A stretch of DNA of 64,000 nucleotides from Carettochelys insculpta (taxonomy: Eukaryota; Chordata; Testudines; Carettochelyidae), in assembly GCF_033958435.1 (NCBI RefSeq), contig NC_134152.1, positions 18,152,001 through 18,216,000 of the forward strand, read 5' to 3'. Both the position numbers and the translations under genes were made by a program. The notes beneath the pieces were generated by a model. The model was not told the origin of the DNA. It ran no database searches and saw nothing but the letters and a program-made list of their open reading frames with translations. The stretch's first letter is position 1. The number at the start of each line of letters is the position of its first letter. This document shows positions 34,626 through 46,549 of this stretch, piece after piece.

Positions 34626-35015
34626 ACAGTACTTCTCAACCAGGAGTAAGTGTACCCTTGGGTATATACCAAGGTGTTCCAGGGGGTATATCAACTCATC
34701 TAGGTACCTGCTTAGTTTTACAACAGTTTACATAAACAACATTAGTGAAGTCAGTACTGTCTAAAAGTTCATTCACACAATGACTTGTTTCTACTGCTTC
34801 ATGTGCTTTACTCTGAAATGTAAGTACAATATTTCTATTCCAATGCTCTTATTTGATAAGATGGTACAATGTCAACAAATGTGCAAGTAGTAGTCTTCTC
34901 TGATATTTTTGCAAGTAAATAGTTTTTAAGCAAGGTGTAACTTGGTGGTATACAAAACAAATGTGACTCCTGGAAAGGGTACAGTAATCTGCAAAGACTG
35001 AATGGCACTTTTTAA
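34623..35015. mobile_element. hAT-like MITE
   Basis: It starts near 'cagtacttctcaaccaggag', and the end shows a weak inverse, 'gactgaatggcactt'. An identical 8-mer, agccctct, lies on both sides (34615-34622 and 35016-35023). That fits hAT insertion into the L3-like tail, whose consensus includes a similar stretch. The interior shows a 'gggtatatcaactcatctag' pattern common in turtle copies. No coding capacity. Confidence 0.65.
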
Positions 35016-35034
35016 AGCCCTCTGATTACCTTAC

Positions 35035-35222
35035 ACATCTTGTAGAACTGGAAGGGGACCTTGGGAGGTCATGTAATCCAGTCTGCTGCTGTCTTGGTAG
35101 GACCAAGCACCATCCCTCACATCAATTTGCTCCAGATCCCTCAATGACCTCCTCAAGGACTGAACTCACAATCCTGGGTTTAGCAGGCCAGAGCTCAAAC
35201 CACCAAGCTATCCCTCCTCTCA
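35035..35222. repeat. Interspersed repeat, 'tagaactggaaggggacc' family, copy 1
   Basis: The segment runs from 'cttgtagaactggaagggg' through 'ggaggtcatgtaatccag' to 'tcaaaccaccaagctatccc'. The same order recurs at 37255-37440. It behaves like a SINE or LINE-tail repeat. Confidence 0.7.
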
Positions 35223-35224
35223 TG

Positions 35225-37250
35225 AATTTATAGAAAGGCATTAAGATATTTTCTTTCTTCTTACCTATATATTTCCCAGTGGTCCCTAACACACTGAACT
35301 ATTCAAAATGACCACAAGAGTTCCTTCTTAGACTATCCACAATGATGCCAAGATCTCTTTTAGCACTTAGCGCAGTTTAAACTCCTTTCACTAATTTGAA
35401 ATGAAATCAATAAGAAACTAAAAATTAAAATTCAGACAATCAATACAGCAGCTCAGATAAAATCTCAGCATGACTCTGAGGCCTCAGGTATCCAAGTAAG
35501 TACTTAATTATGCTAAAAACAACAAATTTGTCAAAACTGACAAATAAACGTTAAACCAAACTGTTCAACCTTTAGTTTAAGGTGTGATTAGAAAATTCTT
35601 TACAGATATTTTCTCAAATATTTCAAGAAGCTACTTTGAAAACAGAGTCAGGCAACTTGACAGGAATTTGAAAAGCTAAACTTTTTTTTTTAATAGATGT
35701 CAAATCTCTTAAATATCTAAATAGTCCTAAATGATCTCTTGCACTCATTTGTTGAGCACATATGTTAGAATAGAGTAATTCAAGTATTACGTTTATATAA
35801 TCAGCATGTGGAAGTTTTGAGTGACGAAGTATTATTGAGCCCACTGAGAAACGCAAAAATGGGACTCAAAGCTTTCGGAGAAACTGAGTTCTAAAACCTG
35901 AGCAATGTATGTCAACAGACATTGTTAGATATAAAAGATGGTAACTGGTTCCTGAATATACTTTTGCACATGCTACAAAAGCCCAGGATACATGGATAGA
36001 TATTCTCCACCCATTCTGGCTCTCCTCCATAAAGAAGTCATTCCAAAAACCCTCCCTGATTACAACAACAAAGGGCATTCCAGGTATCAGGGAACTGTGG
36101 TTCACAGTTTCAGTGCACAGAGCTTCTGTCCCAGAAATGGGTCATTCCCTTTTATTTCCCATTTCCTGACAGGAATAATCTGCATCAAGAAATAGAAGGC
36201 CCATTTTGAATTATTGAGTCTTTAGCAGCATCTTCATAAGACACATTAGGGGCATCTTGAACAATTTTTTCTGCATAAGTTATAATTTAAATTTGATGAA
36301 CTGCAAGTTTAAACCATGAACAAAATCAATCATGAATAAGGCCCTAAATTATACAAGCCTGAAACTGCAAGGAAAGCTGGTTTCTGTTCTCTGCAATTAC
36401 ACATACTTAAGAAAAGTCACCGAAAAATTAGCGTGTCAAATATATTTTTTCCAGTCTTCCATTATGAGTGCTCATCTCTTCATTTCAAGAAATGTTCATT
36501 ATGTCTCTATAGCTACAGAAAAGAAAGACACTGTAAACACTATTGTTTAGTGTCCTGCATGGATATCAACCCAACCACCGATCTTGTTTTTTTGTTTGCA
36601 CATCCTGAACATCAGTCACAGCTGTTTTTTGTTTTTTTAACCAATCATTATCAATGCCAGCTCTGCCAGGACAGCACATGTTCAGTGACTATTTATTTTC
36701 AGGATAAATGAGATGCTGGCTATATGGAGTCTGAATTTCCTACAGGAAATATAATGTGAAAAAACTTCTGGAGCAGATGAAATTATTTAGCCAAACCCTT
36801 CAAAACCACTGCAAATCAAAACACTCCTTATGTACGAGAAAATGACATTAGCAGTACAAAGTTAAACATGTCTTACTGAGCATTTAAAGTACTTTCATTT
36901 TTCAGGGTTTTGCATTGTAAATATCTATAACGTTTATTTTCCTTTGAATACAAAACAAGGAAAATTTGAATCTGGCCCAATATTATACAAGATTGGCTAA
37001 CTGCAAGCCATCTGTAAGGGCACAAACATGCCTCAATGTTACCCCAAGTCTTTGTCAACAACTCAGAATAATAGGTGATTTGGGACTCATCTCAAACTTT
37101 TGCATTAGAAGAAATCACAGTAACAAGAATGATTTTTATGTGACTCTTTTTAGAAAGCTCTGTAAATTGTTCAGTGTAAAACTTATGCAAATGTAAAATA
37201 TTTCTCAATAAATATTGATGACGTATAAAGCACTAAAAAGTGTTCCTAAT
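35225..37250. other. Non-coding, AT-rich
   Basis: No gene or transposon is supportable. Open frames at 35992-36195, 36332-36711 and 36966-37196 have no motif and ordinary AT-rich composition. Confidence 0.5.
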
Positions 37251-37254
37251 AAAG

Positions 37255-37440
37255 TTACCTATCTTGTAGAACTGTAAGGGACCTTGAAAGGTCATTTAGT
37301 CTAGCCCCTGCACTCACAGCAGGACCTTTATCACCATCCCTGACAGATTTTTCCTCCTTTGCCCCAGACTCCTGGTAGGCCTCTCAAGGATTGAGCTCAC
37401 AAGCCTGCATGTATAAGGCCAATGCTCAAATCACTAAGTT
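37255..37440. repeat. Interspersed repeat, 'tagaactggaaggggacc' family, copy 2
   Basis: Second copy of the repeat at 35035. It shares 'cttgtagaactg', 'gggaccttg', 'aggtcat', 'ctcaaggattgagctcaca' and 'ccaatgctcaaatcac'. Same orientation. Confidence 0.7.
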
Positions 37441-39665
37441 TTCTATGGATGTGTAATAAATCAATTTTCCACTGCTTTTTTGTAGTCTTTATTATATGAG
37501 GATAAAGTTCTTTTGGTAAATCAATCAATTCATAAAACAGCAATAGGGAAGAATGAAGTACGCCTGAATACAACTCAATTACAAATGATAAGAAAAAATT
37601 CAAATCATTTTAATATTATAAATGGTAACAATATGCATTCACGAGATACCACTAACGAAACTCTCCATAATGGAAAACCATAAAAACACAACTTCGGATA
37701 TTACATTCTGTTGCAGGAACATTTCAGCTCAGCTCCTGTTTTTAACTTTTTATCTGTCAAACAAGGCTTATTTCTTTAGAAACTGCAGGATCCTGATCAC
37801 CTGGTGACAAGTCCAAGGGGGACGCTAAGTGATGCAAAATTTTCTACCTACCACCTGGATCCTGCAAGCAGAGTACCTAGAGCTCTGGATTACTTTAATC
37901 TGGTCATGCCAATAGACTCTTCCTTCCCCTGAGTTCCTGCTACCAAGTCCTGTCACAACAGCATTTGGGAGTATTGCCCTTCCTACTCCTCACCTGGACA
38001 GCTAGAATGGGCTCATGTAAAAATTGACAGCAGAACTGGTATTCTCTACTTGTTGAGAGAAAAAGCAAGAGGCACCTGCATTATTATTGAGTCATTAGAT
38101 CCCCACTTTAAACATCTGAACCTATGAACACAACATCCTATTCTTGGCAGAGAGGCATGCTGCCTGCACTAGGTATGGTTTGCAGCTAGGCTTTACAATG
38201 GAGCAGGCATCTCTGTAATTCTACAGAATAAGAGGCCTACTGAGAGACCAGCTATTGACAGCCTGTTCTTTCATGGAAGCTTTCCATTGTCATTTGCAAA
38301 TCCCGTGCCTCTGAAGAACAAAATAGCAGCTGAGATCAGGTAGTTTTTTCAGTGTTTATCCTGACATTTTACCTGGATTCTTCACTATGAAATATACTTC
38401 AGAAAGATTCCACAGAAGAAAAAAACCAAATAAACCTATAAAAAGGGTGTACAATTTGCCAAAGTGGAGATCAAGCACTAAAGGATTACTTGTAGTTGTC
38501 CAAGCATGTTTTTGAAGGACAGCATCCGTCTGTTCAAAGAACGGCACATTTTTGTCACATATTCCCCCCATTACAACAAGTGAGTTTGGTTATTGAAGGG
38601 GTTAGAGCAGATGGGGATATGCTTAGCCACCCTCAGGTAAATGAAGCATAGCCAAAGATACATAGCAAATCTCTGATGACTTTAGAATGACTGGGTAGAT
38701 GCAGTGGTACACTACAATGTGTAATTAGTATTTTAAGGATATACATATTTGATCTCAACATTTAATTTCTTTTGCCTGGGAATTTCATTTTTATAGACTT
38801 ATACTGAACATTATGTTTTTAATAAAAAAAATTAAAAAGCAGAACTCGTGAATATCATAAGCTTCATCAACAGAGTTTGTAACTTCTTTTAATTATTCAC
38901 TATTAACATCACACCCCCGGAACTCAACAATTTCCACCTATGCAGCACATCAATTATAAAGCATTAAGAGTACTTACAGAAGTTACAAGTTTTACACCAT
39001 GCACTATTAGAACTTTTAAGTTCCATACGGTCTCAAGAAATGCAAGAACACAGCTGGAAGAGGCGACAAAGCCTGTAATTTAATGAAGCCTTGAAGTGGA
39101 GATTGTAACTTATATGAGGGCTGAAATGTGGCTCAGAGCAGTTAAACACAGCAGGTAATGCTGGCTGCAACTGCAACACTTGTGAATATTTACTCAGAAT
39201 GACACTCAGATAAGTTATTGGTAACTGAAGAGATTCCAAGTACTGCAAACTGGGTCCAAAATTAATAGGGCAATTCAATATCTTTTTTAAATGCAAAATA
39301 AAAATTAACAAGTAGTGTATACAATTTATTTTAAACTGAGAACAAGTTTTTATGATACATTTGAAACTGGTAAAATGTAAATCAGTTTTGATACTAAAAC
39401 ATGGATGTTAAGAATACTATCCCCAAGAGAAAAAAAATTATTTTGAAAAATTTCCATGGTTCAGAATTACAGTTTCCTCAATGAACTTACAATTTTTGAA
39501 ATAAACAGTACAAAGCATTACAAATATCTGGCTCTTTAGTTAAAGAACTGAAGGGAGACACAGAAAGCCAGGATAAGTACGGAAACTTTCACCGTGAATT
39601 GTCAAGTCATTGCCATTATTTACATTATAAAACTCCAGGATTGTCAGTTTGTACACCACTCTGAA
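37441..39665. other. Mostly non-coding; one membrane-type ORF noted
   Basis: AT-rich sequence with no repeat I can name. A minus-strand open frame of 71 codons (38356-38571) encodes a hydrophobic stretch; see findings. It lacks a clear splice acceptor, so it is not called as a gene. Confidence 0.45.
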
Positions 39666-39672
39666 CCCTAAA

Positions 39673-40052
39673 GGCTGTGGCCACGCTAAAGGGAGGGGCT
39701 ATGGTAATGTGACACTTCGGGATATGTTAATAAGGTACTACCATGAATATGCAGGGCCTCATTAGCATAATGGCAGCCGTGCACACTTCAAAACTGCCGG
39801 TTTCGAAATGCACGATGCCCATGTGGCAAGCAGCCTTTCAAAACGGCCCCAATTTCAAAAGCCCCTTATTCCCAAAGCCAGATAGGAAGAAGGGGCTTTT
39901 GAAATCAGGAGGCCATTTCAAAAGGCCCACGGCTACATGGGCAGCATGTGTTTTGAAACAGACAGTTTATTCATGGAAGAGCCTCATTAGCATATCCCAA
40001 AGTGCCACATTACCATAGCCCCTCCAAAAGGTGAGTCTAGTATGGCCACAGC
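39673..40052. mobile_element. Palindromic MITE, 'ggctgtggccac' subfamily
   Basis: The ends are ggctgtggccacgcta and ggctgtggccatacta (inverse). They are followed by matching inner arms: 'ggaggggctatggtaatgtg', 'gggatatg', 'cctcattagcat' and 'ccccttattcc'. The arms are about 180 bp. Flanks are AAA and AGA, so a 3-bp duplication is only possible with one mismatch. No coding capacity. Confidence 0.78.
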
Positions 40053-40787
40053 CAGAATGTTTGCTGAGTCATTCTGAAGAAATAGAAATACCCTCATAGT
40101 TGAGAATTCTTTTTGTTCAGGATATCACCAGACTGAATCTTTACCGGGATTTGCAGTCTATTCCAATTACAGTCTTCCCCCACCTTATGAGGGTAATTCG
40201 TCCTTGAAAAACCCCTCTTAGTGCGAATTCTCGTAAGTCAAAAACGTAATTACCATTAATTTCAATGGGAAAAAGAATTATGCATTCCTGAGCCCCAAAC
40301 TTTACACCCATTTGTGCTAAAACAACACCAAATCCCATCAAAATGAACACAATTACTTCAATAGTTAACATTAGTTATCATAACACAACTAACAAGGCAT
40401 TTTCCCTTCATTAATTTCTCTAAAATATGGCTGTTTACCTGCTCTCGTTAAGCTCTTTTGTAGCTTTTACACACCGTACACTAAAGACTATGCTCACAAA
40501 CAAAACATACATATGATACTCAATGTTTATGTAATTCAACCTTTAATGCAAAAAAGAACAGAGTAGTAAAGACAAAAGAAATCAATGAAAACAATGCAAG
40601 TGATATCACACTCAGTGAACAAGTTGACATTGTGTGGAAAGGCGAAAAGATGAGGTGAGGGAGATTGCAAGGAAAGACACTTGTTTGTTGGTTGTGATAG
40701 TGGCATTTGTGAGAATGGAGTAGAAAATGAAGGCAAAGGTGAGGAGGTCAAAGAGTGGCCGAGTTTGTCGCACCCCATAATTTCTGA

Positions 40788-42614
40788 TCAGTCAACGTCG
40801 TCATCTTCTTCCTCTTCCATTGCAATGGAAGGATGAGAGATGCCAGAGGCTGAACGTTGAGGCTCAGAAACAGCAGAAGTAGCAGTAGCAGAAGCAGCAG
40901 GGGTGGCTGGACGAAAAAATGATAAAATACTTGTCTGCTTGCCTTCTCGCACCTTGCTATCATATAGTTGTTTGTAACATTCAATCCATTCTCTTATGAG
41001 AATTTTAGCTTTCTGAGCTCTTTCAAAATTGCCATCATTTTCAACCACCAAAGCACAAGCACTATCGATAATGGAGAACAAATTGTGTAACTGTTTCATG
41101 CCAAATTCTTTTACTAGTTCTTCCTCTGTCAAATTTCCCTTCTTTCAAATGTTCAGCCTCCTTCTTCATAGGCTCTTCTTCTCGTTGAATTAGCTCATCA
41201 TCCGTCAAGTCTTCAGAGTGAGATTCCAACACCTCTTGCACATCTTCAATGTGGACCTCGTCAAAACCTGCTTTCACTGCCAGCTGTACAATGTCATCAC
41301 AGATCATCTTCTTCACGGGTTCAAAACCTTGAAAGTCATGCACAGCCTCAGGAAGAAGTTTCTTCCAAACAGCATCCATAGTGTTCACTGTCACTTTGTC
41401 CCAAGCAGTTGCTATGTTTTCAATGGCCATTTTTATGTTGTAATTTTTCCATAATTCCCTGACTGTCACCTTGTCAATCTTGTCCAAACCATCAATGAGA
41501 TACTTCATCACAAGCTGCATACAGGTAGCCTTAAATGTAGCAATGACACCTTGGTCCATCGGCTGTAGCAAAGATGTTGTGTTCAGAGGCAAAAATACAA
41601 CCTGAACATTGCTACCATAATCAACAATTGTTGCTGGATGGCCTGGAGCATTGTTGATGATGAAAAGTGCTTTGTTGTCTAGGTTATTTTCTTTGCAATA
41701 TTTTTCGATGAAAGGACAAAAAGCAACTCTGCACGTAGTCTAGAAACACTTGTTGGGTAACCCATGCACTTCTGTTTGAATGCCAAATCACTGGAAGGCT
41801 TACCTTATTGATATCTTTCAAAGCCCATGCGTCTTCCGAATGGTATATGAGCAAAGGTTTGAGCTTAACTTCACCCGCACCATTGCCACCAAGCAACACC
41901 GTTAACCTGTCTTTTAGAGGCTTTATGTCCTTGGGCTTGCTTTTCGTCTTTGGAGATGTAGGCACGAGATATCGTTCACTTCCAAAACAAGCCAGTCTCG
42001 TCCATATTGAAAATATGCTTGTTAATATAGCTGCGCTCTTGCGTAATTTTCTTCAGCTTTTCAGGAAAGGCACTGCCTGCTGCAAGATCGACAGATGCTG
42101 CCTTGCCTGTAACCTTAAGGCTAAGCAAGAATCCCCTCTTCCTGAAGTGGTCGAACCAGCCATTAGTGCCTTTAAAGTTCAAATCCTTGGCCATCACATC
42201 ACCCTTCTCAATTGCCTGTGCCCTCAATCGCCCAAACAATGATAGTCCCTTTTCTCTTATGAGAAGAAAGCTAAGAGTCATGTGGCGTTTCGCTGAACCC
42301 TCTATCCATTGCAAAAAAAGTTTCTCAAGTTTCTGCATAATGGGGTGCCTGCTCAAAGACAATGTTGTTAAACTTGCACCACCAACAGCAATCAGAAGTT
42401 TTCAATATTTTTTCCTTTTACACGTAGATAGTATGCACAGTAGTCAAAGATAAATGGAGTGCCTGCATCACATCTTTGTTATGCTGTCCTTCATCAATAG
42501 GCTTTATCACATCCAATTTTACACTTAAAAGGTATGGCTTTTTTTGTCTTTTTTTGTCTTTTCTAGCTCCTTACTTATTTTTTTTTTTAGCACTTTCTTC
42601 ATTTTAGGAGGCAT
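40788..42614 (-). pseudogene. Tigger/TIGD1-like transposase, frameshifted
   Basis: A DNA-binding transposase of the pogo group. In minus-strand order: start MPPKMKKVLKKK (42614), then after a frameshift a CENP-B-type HTH (SVKLDVIKPIDEGQHNKDVMQAL), and a second DNA-binding helix region (FLQWIEGSAKRHMTLSFLL, NGWFDHFRKRGF). The DDE core follows: IFNMDETGLFWK, GGNGAGEVKLKPLLIYHSE, FIINNAPGHP and PLNTTSLLQPMDQGVI. The middle catalytic residue of the DDD triad is Asn (IINNAPGHP for the usual IDNAPGHP; codon 41653-41655), while the first and third aspartates remain. The C-terminus carries QTSILSFF, a PCNA-binding-type motif, and an acidic end. At least three frameshifts are present. Confidence 0.9.
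40914..40937 (-). other. PIP-box-like motif in the Tigger transposase
   Basis: The eight residues QTSILSFF fit the PCNA-interacting-protein pattern Q-x-x-[ILM]-x-x-[FY]-[FY] exactly. They sit near the transposase C-terminus, before a low-complexity acidic tail, and are still open in frame. Drosophila pogo transposase, from the same superfamily, is reported to bind PCNA. Confidence 0.7.
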
Positions 42615-43161
42615 GATGCAGGAGATTATCACTACTATAAACTAGCAAACCACGAGTACTCAGAGGAGAACTCAACGCAACATGCGCCAACTATGCAACT
42701 CCAAAGATGAGCTTATGGATGCTCTCGTCTCACGGCACTCAGCAGCTCGCGAGGCGTGTGGAATCCAAATCAGTTCTCATAAATGTGAGCAAATGCCTCG
42801 TAAGCCAAAGTAGGGAGTATTAAATGAAACTCCTCATAAAGTCGAATTCTTGTAACTCGAATGGGCGTATCTTAGGGTATGACTGTATTAAATTCTCAGC
42901 AATTTTGACATTGTGAATTATAGGTGTGCAACAGGAAGGTATGTATCTATCACAAGAGTCCCACACTATTGTGATATCAGAGGTAACTCAACCAGTCACC
43001 ACCCTGTCTCCACAGCTAATTTTAATGCAACAATCTCATTGTCTGTCTGAGGAACACGGCAGAGATGGTAGATTATACGTGGCACAAATGCCAAACTTGT
43101 GTGACAGCATGGGCCTTCAGCTACTAACTCTCTGTAATAAGTCTTCTAAACAGATTCTTAC

Positions 43162-43268
43162 CTCAATCAGTTTTCTTTCGTAAGAGTTTGCTAGTTCCTC
43201 GTTGTCTTCTGCTTGCTTTTGCTCAGGGATGGTGAACTCCCCATCAATATTCCAAACTCCTGGCACAA
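43162..43268 (-). CDS. Candidate host exon (107 nt) of an unidentified gene
   Basis: On the minus strand a T-rich tract ending in ttttag precedes 43268, and GAG followed by gtaaga lies at 43162/43161. Both are close to consensus splice signals. Between them one frame is fully open: after two leading bases it encodes 35 codons starting VPGVWNIDGEFTIPEQ and ending ERKLIE. The translation is acidic, hydrophilic and non-repetitive, unlike the flanking AT-rich DNA. No transposon family in this window encodes it. It starts and ends at codon phases 1 and 0. I do not recognise the protein. If it is real, the surrounding sequence is intron of a minus-strand gene. Confidence 0.65.
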
Positions 43269-43535
43269 CTAAAACAAAAAAAAAAACAAACAAACAAAAA
43301 AGTAATCTATTATAGAAATGGGATGTTGTGAACTCCTGAATCCCTTAAGCAGACTTGCAAGAATGGACAGCTTGAAAAACCTTGTTAATCAGTATCATAA
43401 TATTGTGCAAATTGTATGCAATTATATCAAACAATAAAATAAATATTGAAAAAAGTGATTTCAATGCCAGGAATGTTTTCTTATAACATTCAAGTACTTT
43501 CCTATAATGTAACAGCAAACATAAAAGCAGAAAGC

Positions 43536-43977
43536 CTACATCTACACTAGAGAGATCTTTCAAAAGAAGTCCTTCCAGTAGATCTCTTCCAAAAGAACTT
43601 TTTTCAGAAGAGTGCATCCACATATAAAAAAACTGGAGCAAAAGAGCAGTCCGCTCTTTCAAATGAGAGCATCACACAGCCCCCGCTCTTTCGAAAGGAT
43701 GGTTCAGGGATCGAAAAGTCAGGTGCCGGGAGGACTGCTCTTTGGAAAAAAAGGGCCCATGCAGAGTCTAGATATGTTTTCTTTACCAGGAAGCTTTCAA
43801 AAGAAGGAAATCTTACTGAAATGAGAGTGGAAGAGCACTTTCAAAAGGAGCACCACATTCTTTTGATTTAATTTTTGAAAGAATGCTTATAGTCTGTAGA
43901 TGCGCCGCTGGAGATTTTGAAAGAGCCCCCTTCTTTTGAAAAATCTTTCAAAAGAACTAACTAGTGTAGGTGCAACC
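43536..43977. mobile_element. Harbinger-type MITE, diverged
   Basis: The ends 'gcctacatctacactagag' and 'aactagtgtaggtgcaacc' are inverted, with matching subterminal 'atctttcaaaagaag' arms. The interior shows 'gctctttcgaaagg'-like motifs as in the copy at 33883. Target duplication not resolved. No coding capacity. Confidence 0.68.
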
Positions 43978-43979
43978 AA

Positions 43980-46140
43980 ACTGATCTGCAATTTGTGGAA
44001 ATGGTTACCTAATTTATGCATGCAGTTAACATATTTTACACCTACGCCTTCCAAAAATTTAAGCCTTGACATCATTGCCTATTTCTTTTCCATAACACAT
44101 TTATGATATACAGACTTAGCACTCCCATTTCCTCTATGATTCATCTACCATGATTAAACGATTTGTTCTTTGGTAAAGGGAACGTTGACCTTCACTACTG
44201 TTATACAGCATACTGATGAGGACAGACCTCAAGAATGTTTAGTAAGAATCAAATAAGTAATAACCGTTATTAAGAAGTTGGTAATTTTGCATGCATGCTC
44301 ACAGTAACTGTGTACTAAAATTAGATATAATTTTTTTATTATTGAACAGTTTGAAAGTCTAACCAGAAATATACAACTATTCCGCAACTTGAAGTTTCCA
44401 TAATTTCAAAGATAGTTGATTACATTTATTTAGTCAAGATATAGGTACTGTAATTTGGAAAGTAAACTGTTGTTCAGTGAGCAAAATTTCACCATAATTA
44501 TATAACCTTGACTATACTAGGTTCACAGCAGGGCTGACAGTCACCACAGAGGCTGGGGAAAGGTAGGGGAAGGAGGGCAGCTCCATGAACTCAGAAAGGG
44601 AGGTGCATCAGGCAGTCAGACCTTAGTTCTGCCCAGACTGCCCCCACCCACCGACCCAACCCCAAATCCCTCAGAATTGCATGGGGCGGCACTCCAGCAG
44701 TAACGCAAAGGGGTCTGGGCCTCTGACACCGCCATGCCACTTTGAATTGCCAGGACGTAGGGCAATTACCCCTTTTTGGCCCTCCCATGACTCTTGGCAG
44801 ACCTATACATTCAACAAACCTCAGAACACAATTCCATTTGGCGTTAGATACTTTTCCCACAAGTTAATCAAAATTTTCTAAATAAACTATGATGGAGTCA
44901 TGAAAGGCAAGCCCCACCATGCAGAACAACATTCGAAAGTGATCACACAGCAGAGGAAAGTAAGTCAATCACAGCTGTTTCAGATCACTATGCACTAGTC
45001 CTGGATCAAGTGACCAAAAACTTAATAGCTTTCCAGAAATCCAATTGTCAATTCAACTAAACACAATGGTGTTTCAAAACTTAAGAAACAACTTGACCAT
45101 AAGCATTAAGATTTAATTATTGACTACTTTGGGCCCATATTCTTCATCACTTTGGTTAATATATGATTAAAATATTATTATTTATGCATTACATGAATAG
45201 GACATCAGAATTAAATGTAAGTTGCTACAGTATTTAGGGGACAACACAAACTCAATATATTTTTCTCTTTTCAGAACTGCCAGTGAATGAAAAAATCAGC
45301 TATTAGGAGAGGTCTAGCTTCTGCAATTGTCATCAGTGGCGGTGATAAAGGAAAACAGAACAAAGATTCATACTCATAACTCAGATTGAATCTGTATGGT
45401 TGGTAGAAGATAATTGTCATATGTATAAAGTACTGTTATTAAATTGCAATTTGTCCAACTGTATACTACTAATATACCTGTCGTACTTGAAAATGTGATC
45501 AACCGCTAATAAGCTGCTGCAAAATGATGCACAATTACCACTTACACCACCAAACCCAAAAATATTCTGATTTATACAGACATCTATTCTCAGAGGCAAT
45601 TTTTATCCTACATTTCTAACTGCACAACAAGATGATATTATTCAAATACAAGAAATGGCAAAGAAAAAATTGGCAGCATGCAATCCTGATTCTAAAACAA
45701 AAAAGTAAAATTTTCAAACATATTATCCTAAAACTGAAAATAGTTATTTTTAAGATACAGAAAGACTACTTTTTAAAGGCGTATTTTTAAATTAATTTTG
45801 TTAACATTAGGTCATTTACAATATATTTGACTTTTTCTCTTAAGGTCCTTTCATCTTCAAACCCATATTTACCATTCTTTGGTACTATATTATATCATAC
45901 CACTAATTTACCATTTTTTCAAATTTTCCAAAATTCACATGAAAGGCATGGAACAACTATTTTTATTCATATGTGCAGTCTAGAAGAAATGTAAGTTTTA
46001 CAGATTAAGTATTTAGACAAAACTTAACACTCTAGAGAACTGAATAGCATCTGCTTAGGCTCAAGCGAATCAGATATTGATAAATGTCAGTGTGATGCTA
46101 ACTGATTAAAATCTGACAAAAGAGATAATGTTGCAACAAG
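43980..46140. other. Non-coding; small GC-rich patch
   Basis: AT-rich apart from a GC-rich patch at about 44520-44780, which is probably an old repeat. Open frames there (44591-44860 minus, 44681-44881 plus) show no motif. No gene is supportable. Confidence 0.45.
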
Positions 46141-46549
46141 AGAAAGTTACTCACCTTGTACAGTAACAAAGGTTCTTTGAGATCCATGTCCCCTTGAGTG
46201 CTCCACTCTGGGTGTTGGTGTGTCCTCATGCCGGTAATTGGAGACTCTTCTATAACTGTGGTTTTCCCATGCCACACATGTGCAGTAGCACCTTCTAGTG
46301 CTATCTGATACGCACACAGCACAGGACCGGGAAGGAGGGAGGGAAGTAGAGCAACCACAGGGACACAAATCTCAAAGAACCATCATTACTGCACAAGGTG
46401 AATAACTTCCTCTTCTTCAAGCAGTATCCCCATGAGTGCTCCACACTTGGTGACTATAAAGCAGTATTTGCACTTTGAAGTGGGTTGATAGCCCAAGACA
46501 CGACAGTACACAGAACAGGTTGTCCCATTTAAACAGAGGAAGCAGTGGA

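Larger units (their letters stand above)
40170..42885 (-). mobile_element. Complete Tigger (pogo/Tc1-mariner) transposon, inactive
   Basis: The 2,716-bp element has ends starting CAGTC (cagtcttcccccaccttatg on the left, and the inverse of cagtcataccctaagatacg on the right). It is flanked by TA on both sides (40168-40169, 42886-42887), the pogo/mariner target. The subterminal 'taattaccattaatttcaatggga' region, split here into two motifs, is typical of Tigger-like ends. It encodes a minus-strand TIGD1-like transposase with frameshifts. Both ends and the coding region are present, so it appears to be an autonomous-type copy that has decayed. Confidence 0.92.

Noticed and set aside
35242..35300. 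Minus-strand donor-like site (gtaagaag) as an exon end
   Set aside because: The upstream frame is very short, with a weak acceptor right after a stop-containing AT-rich stretch.
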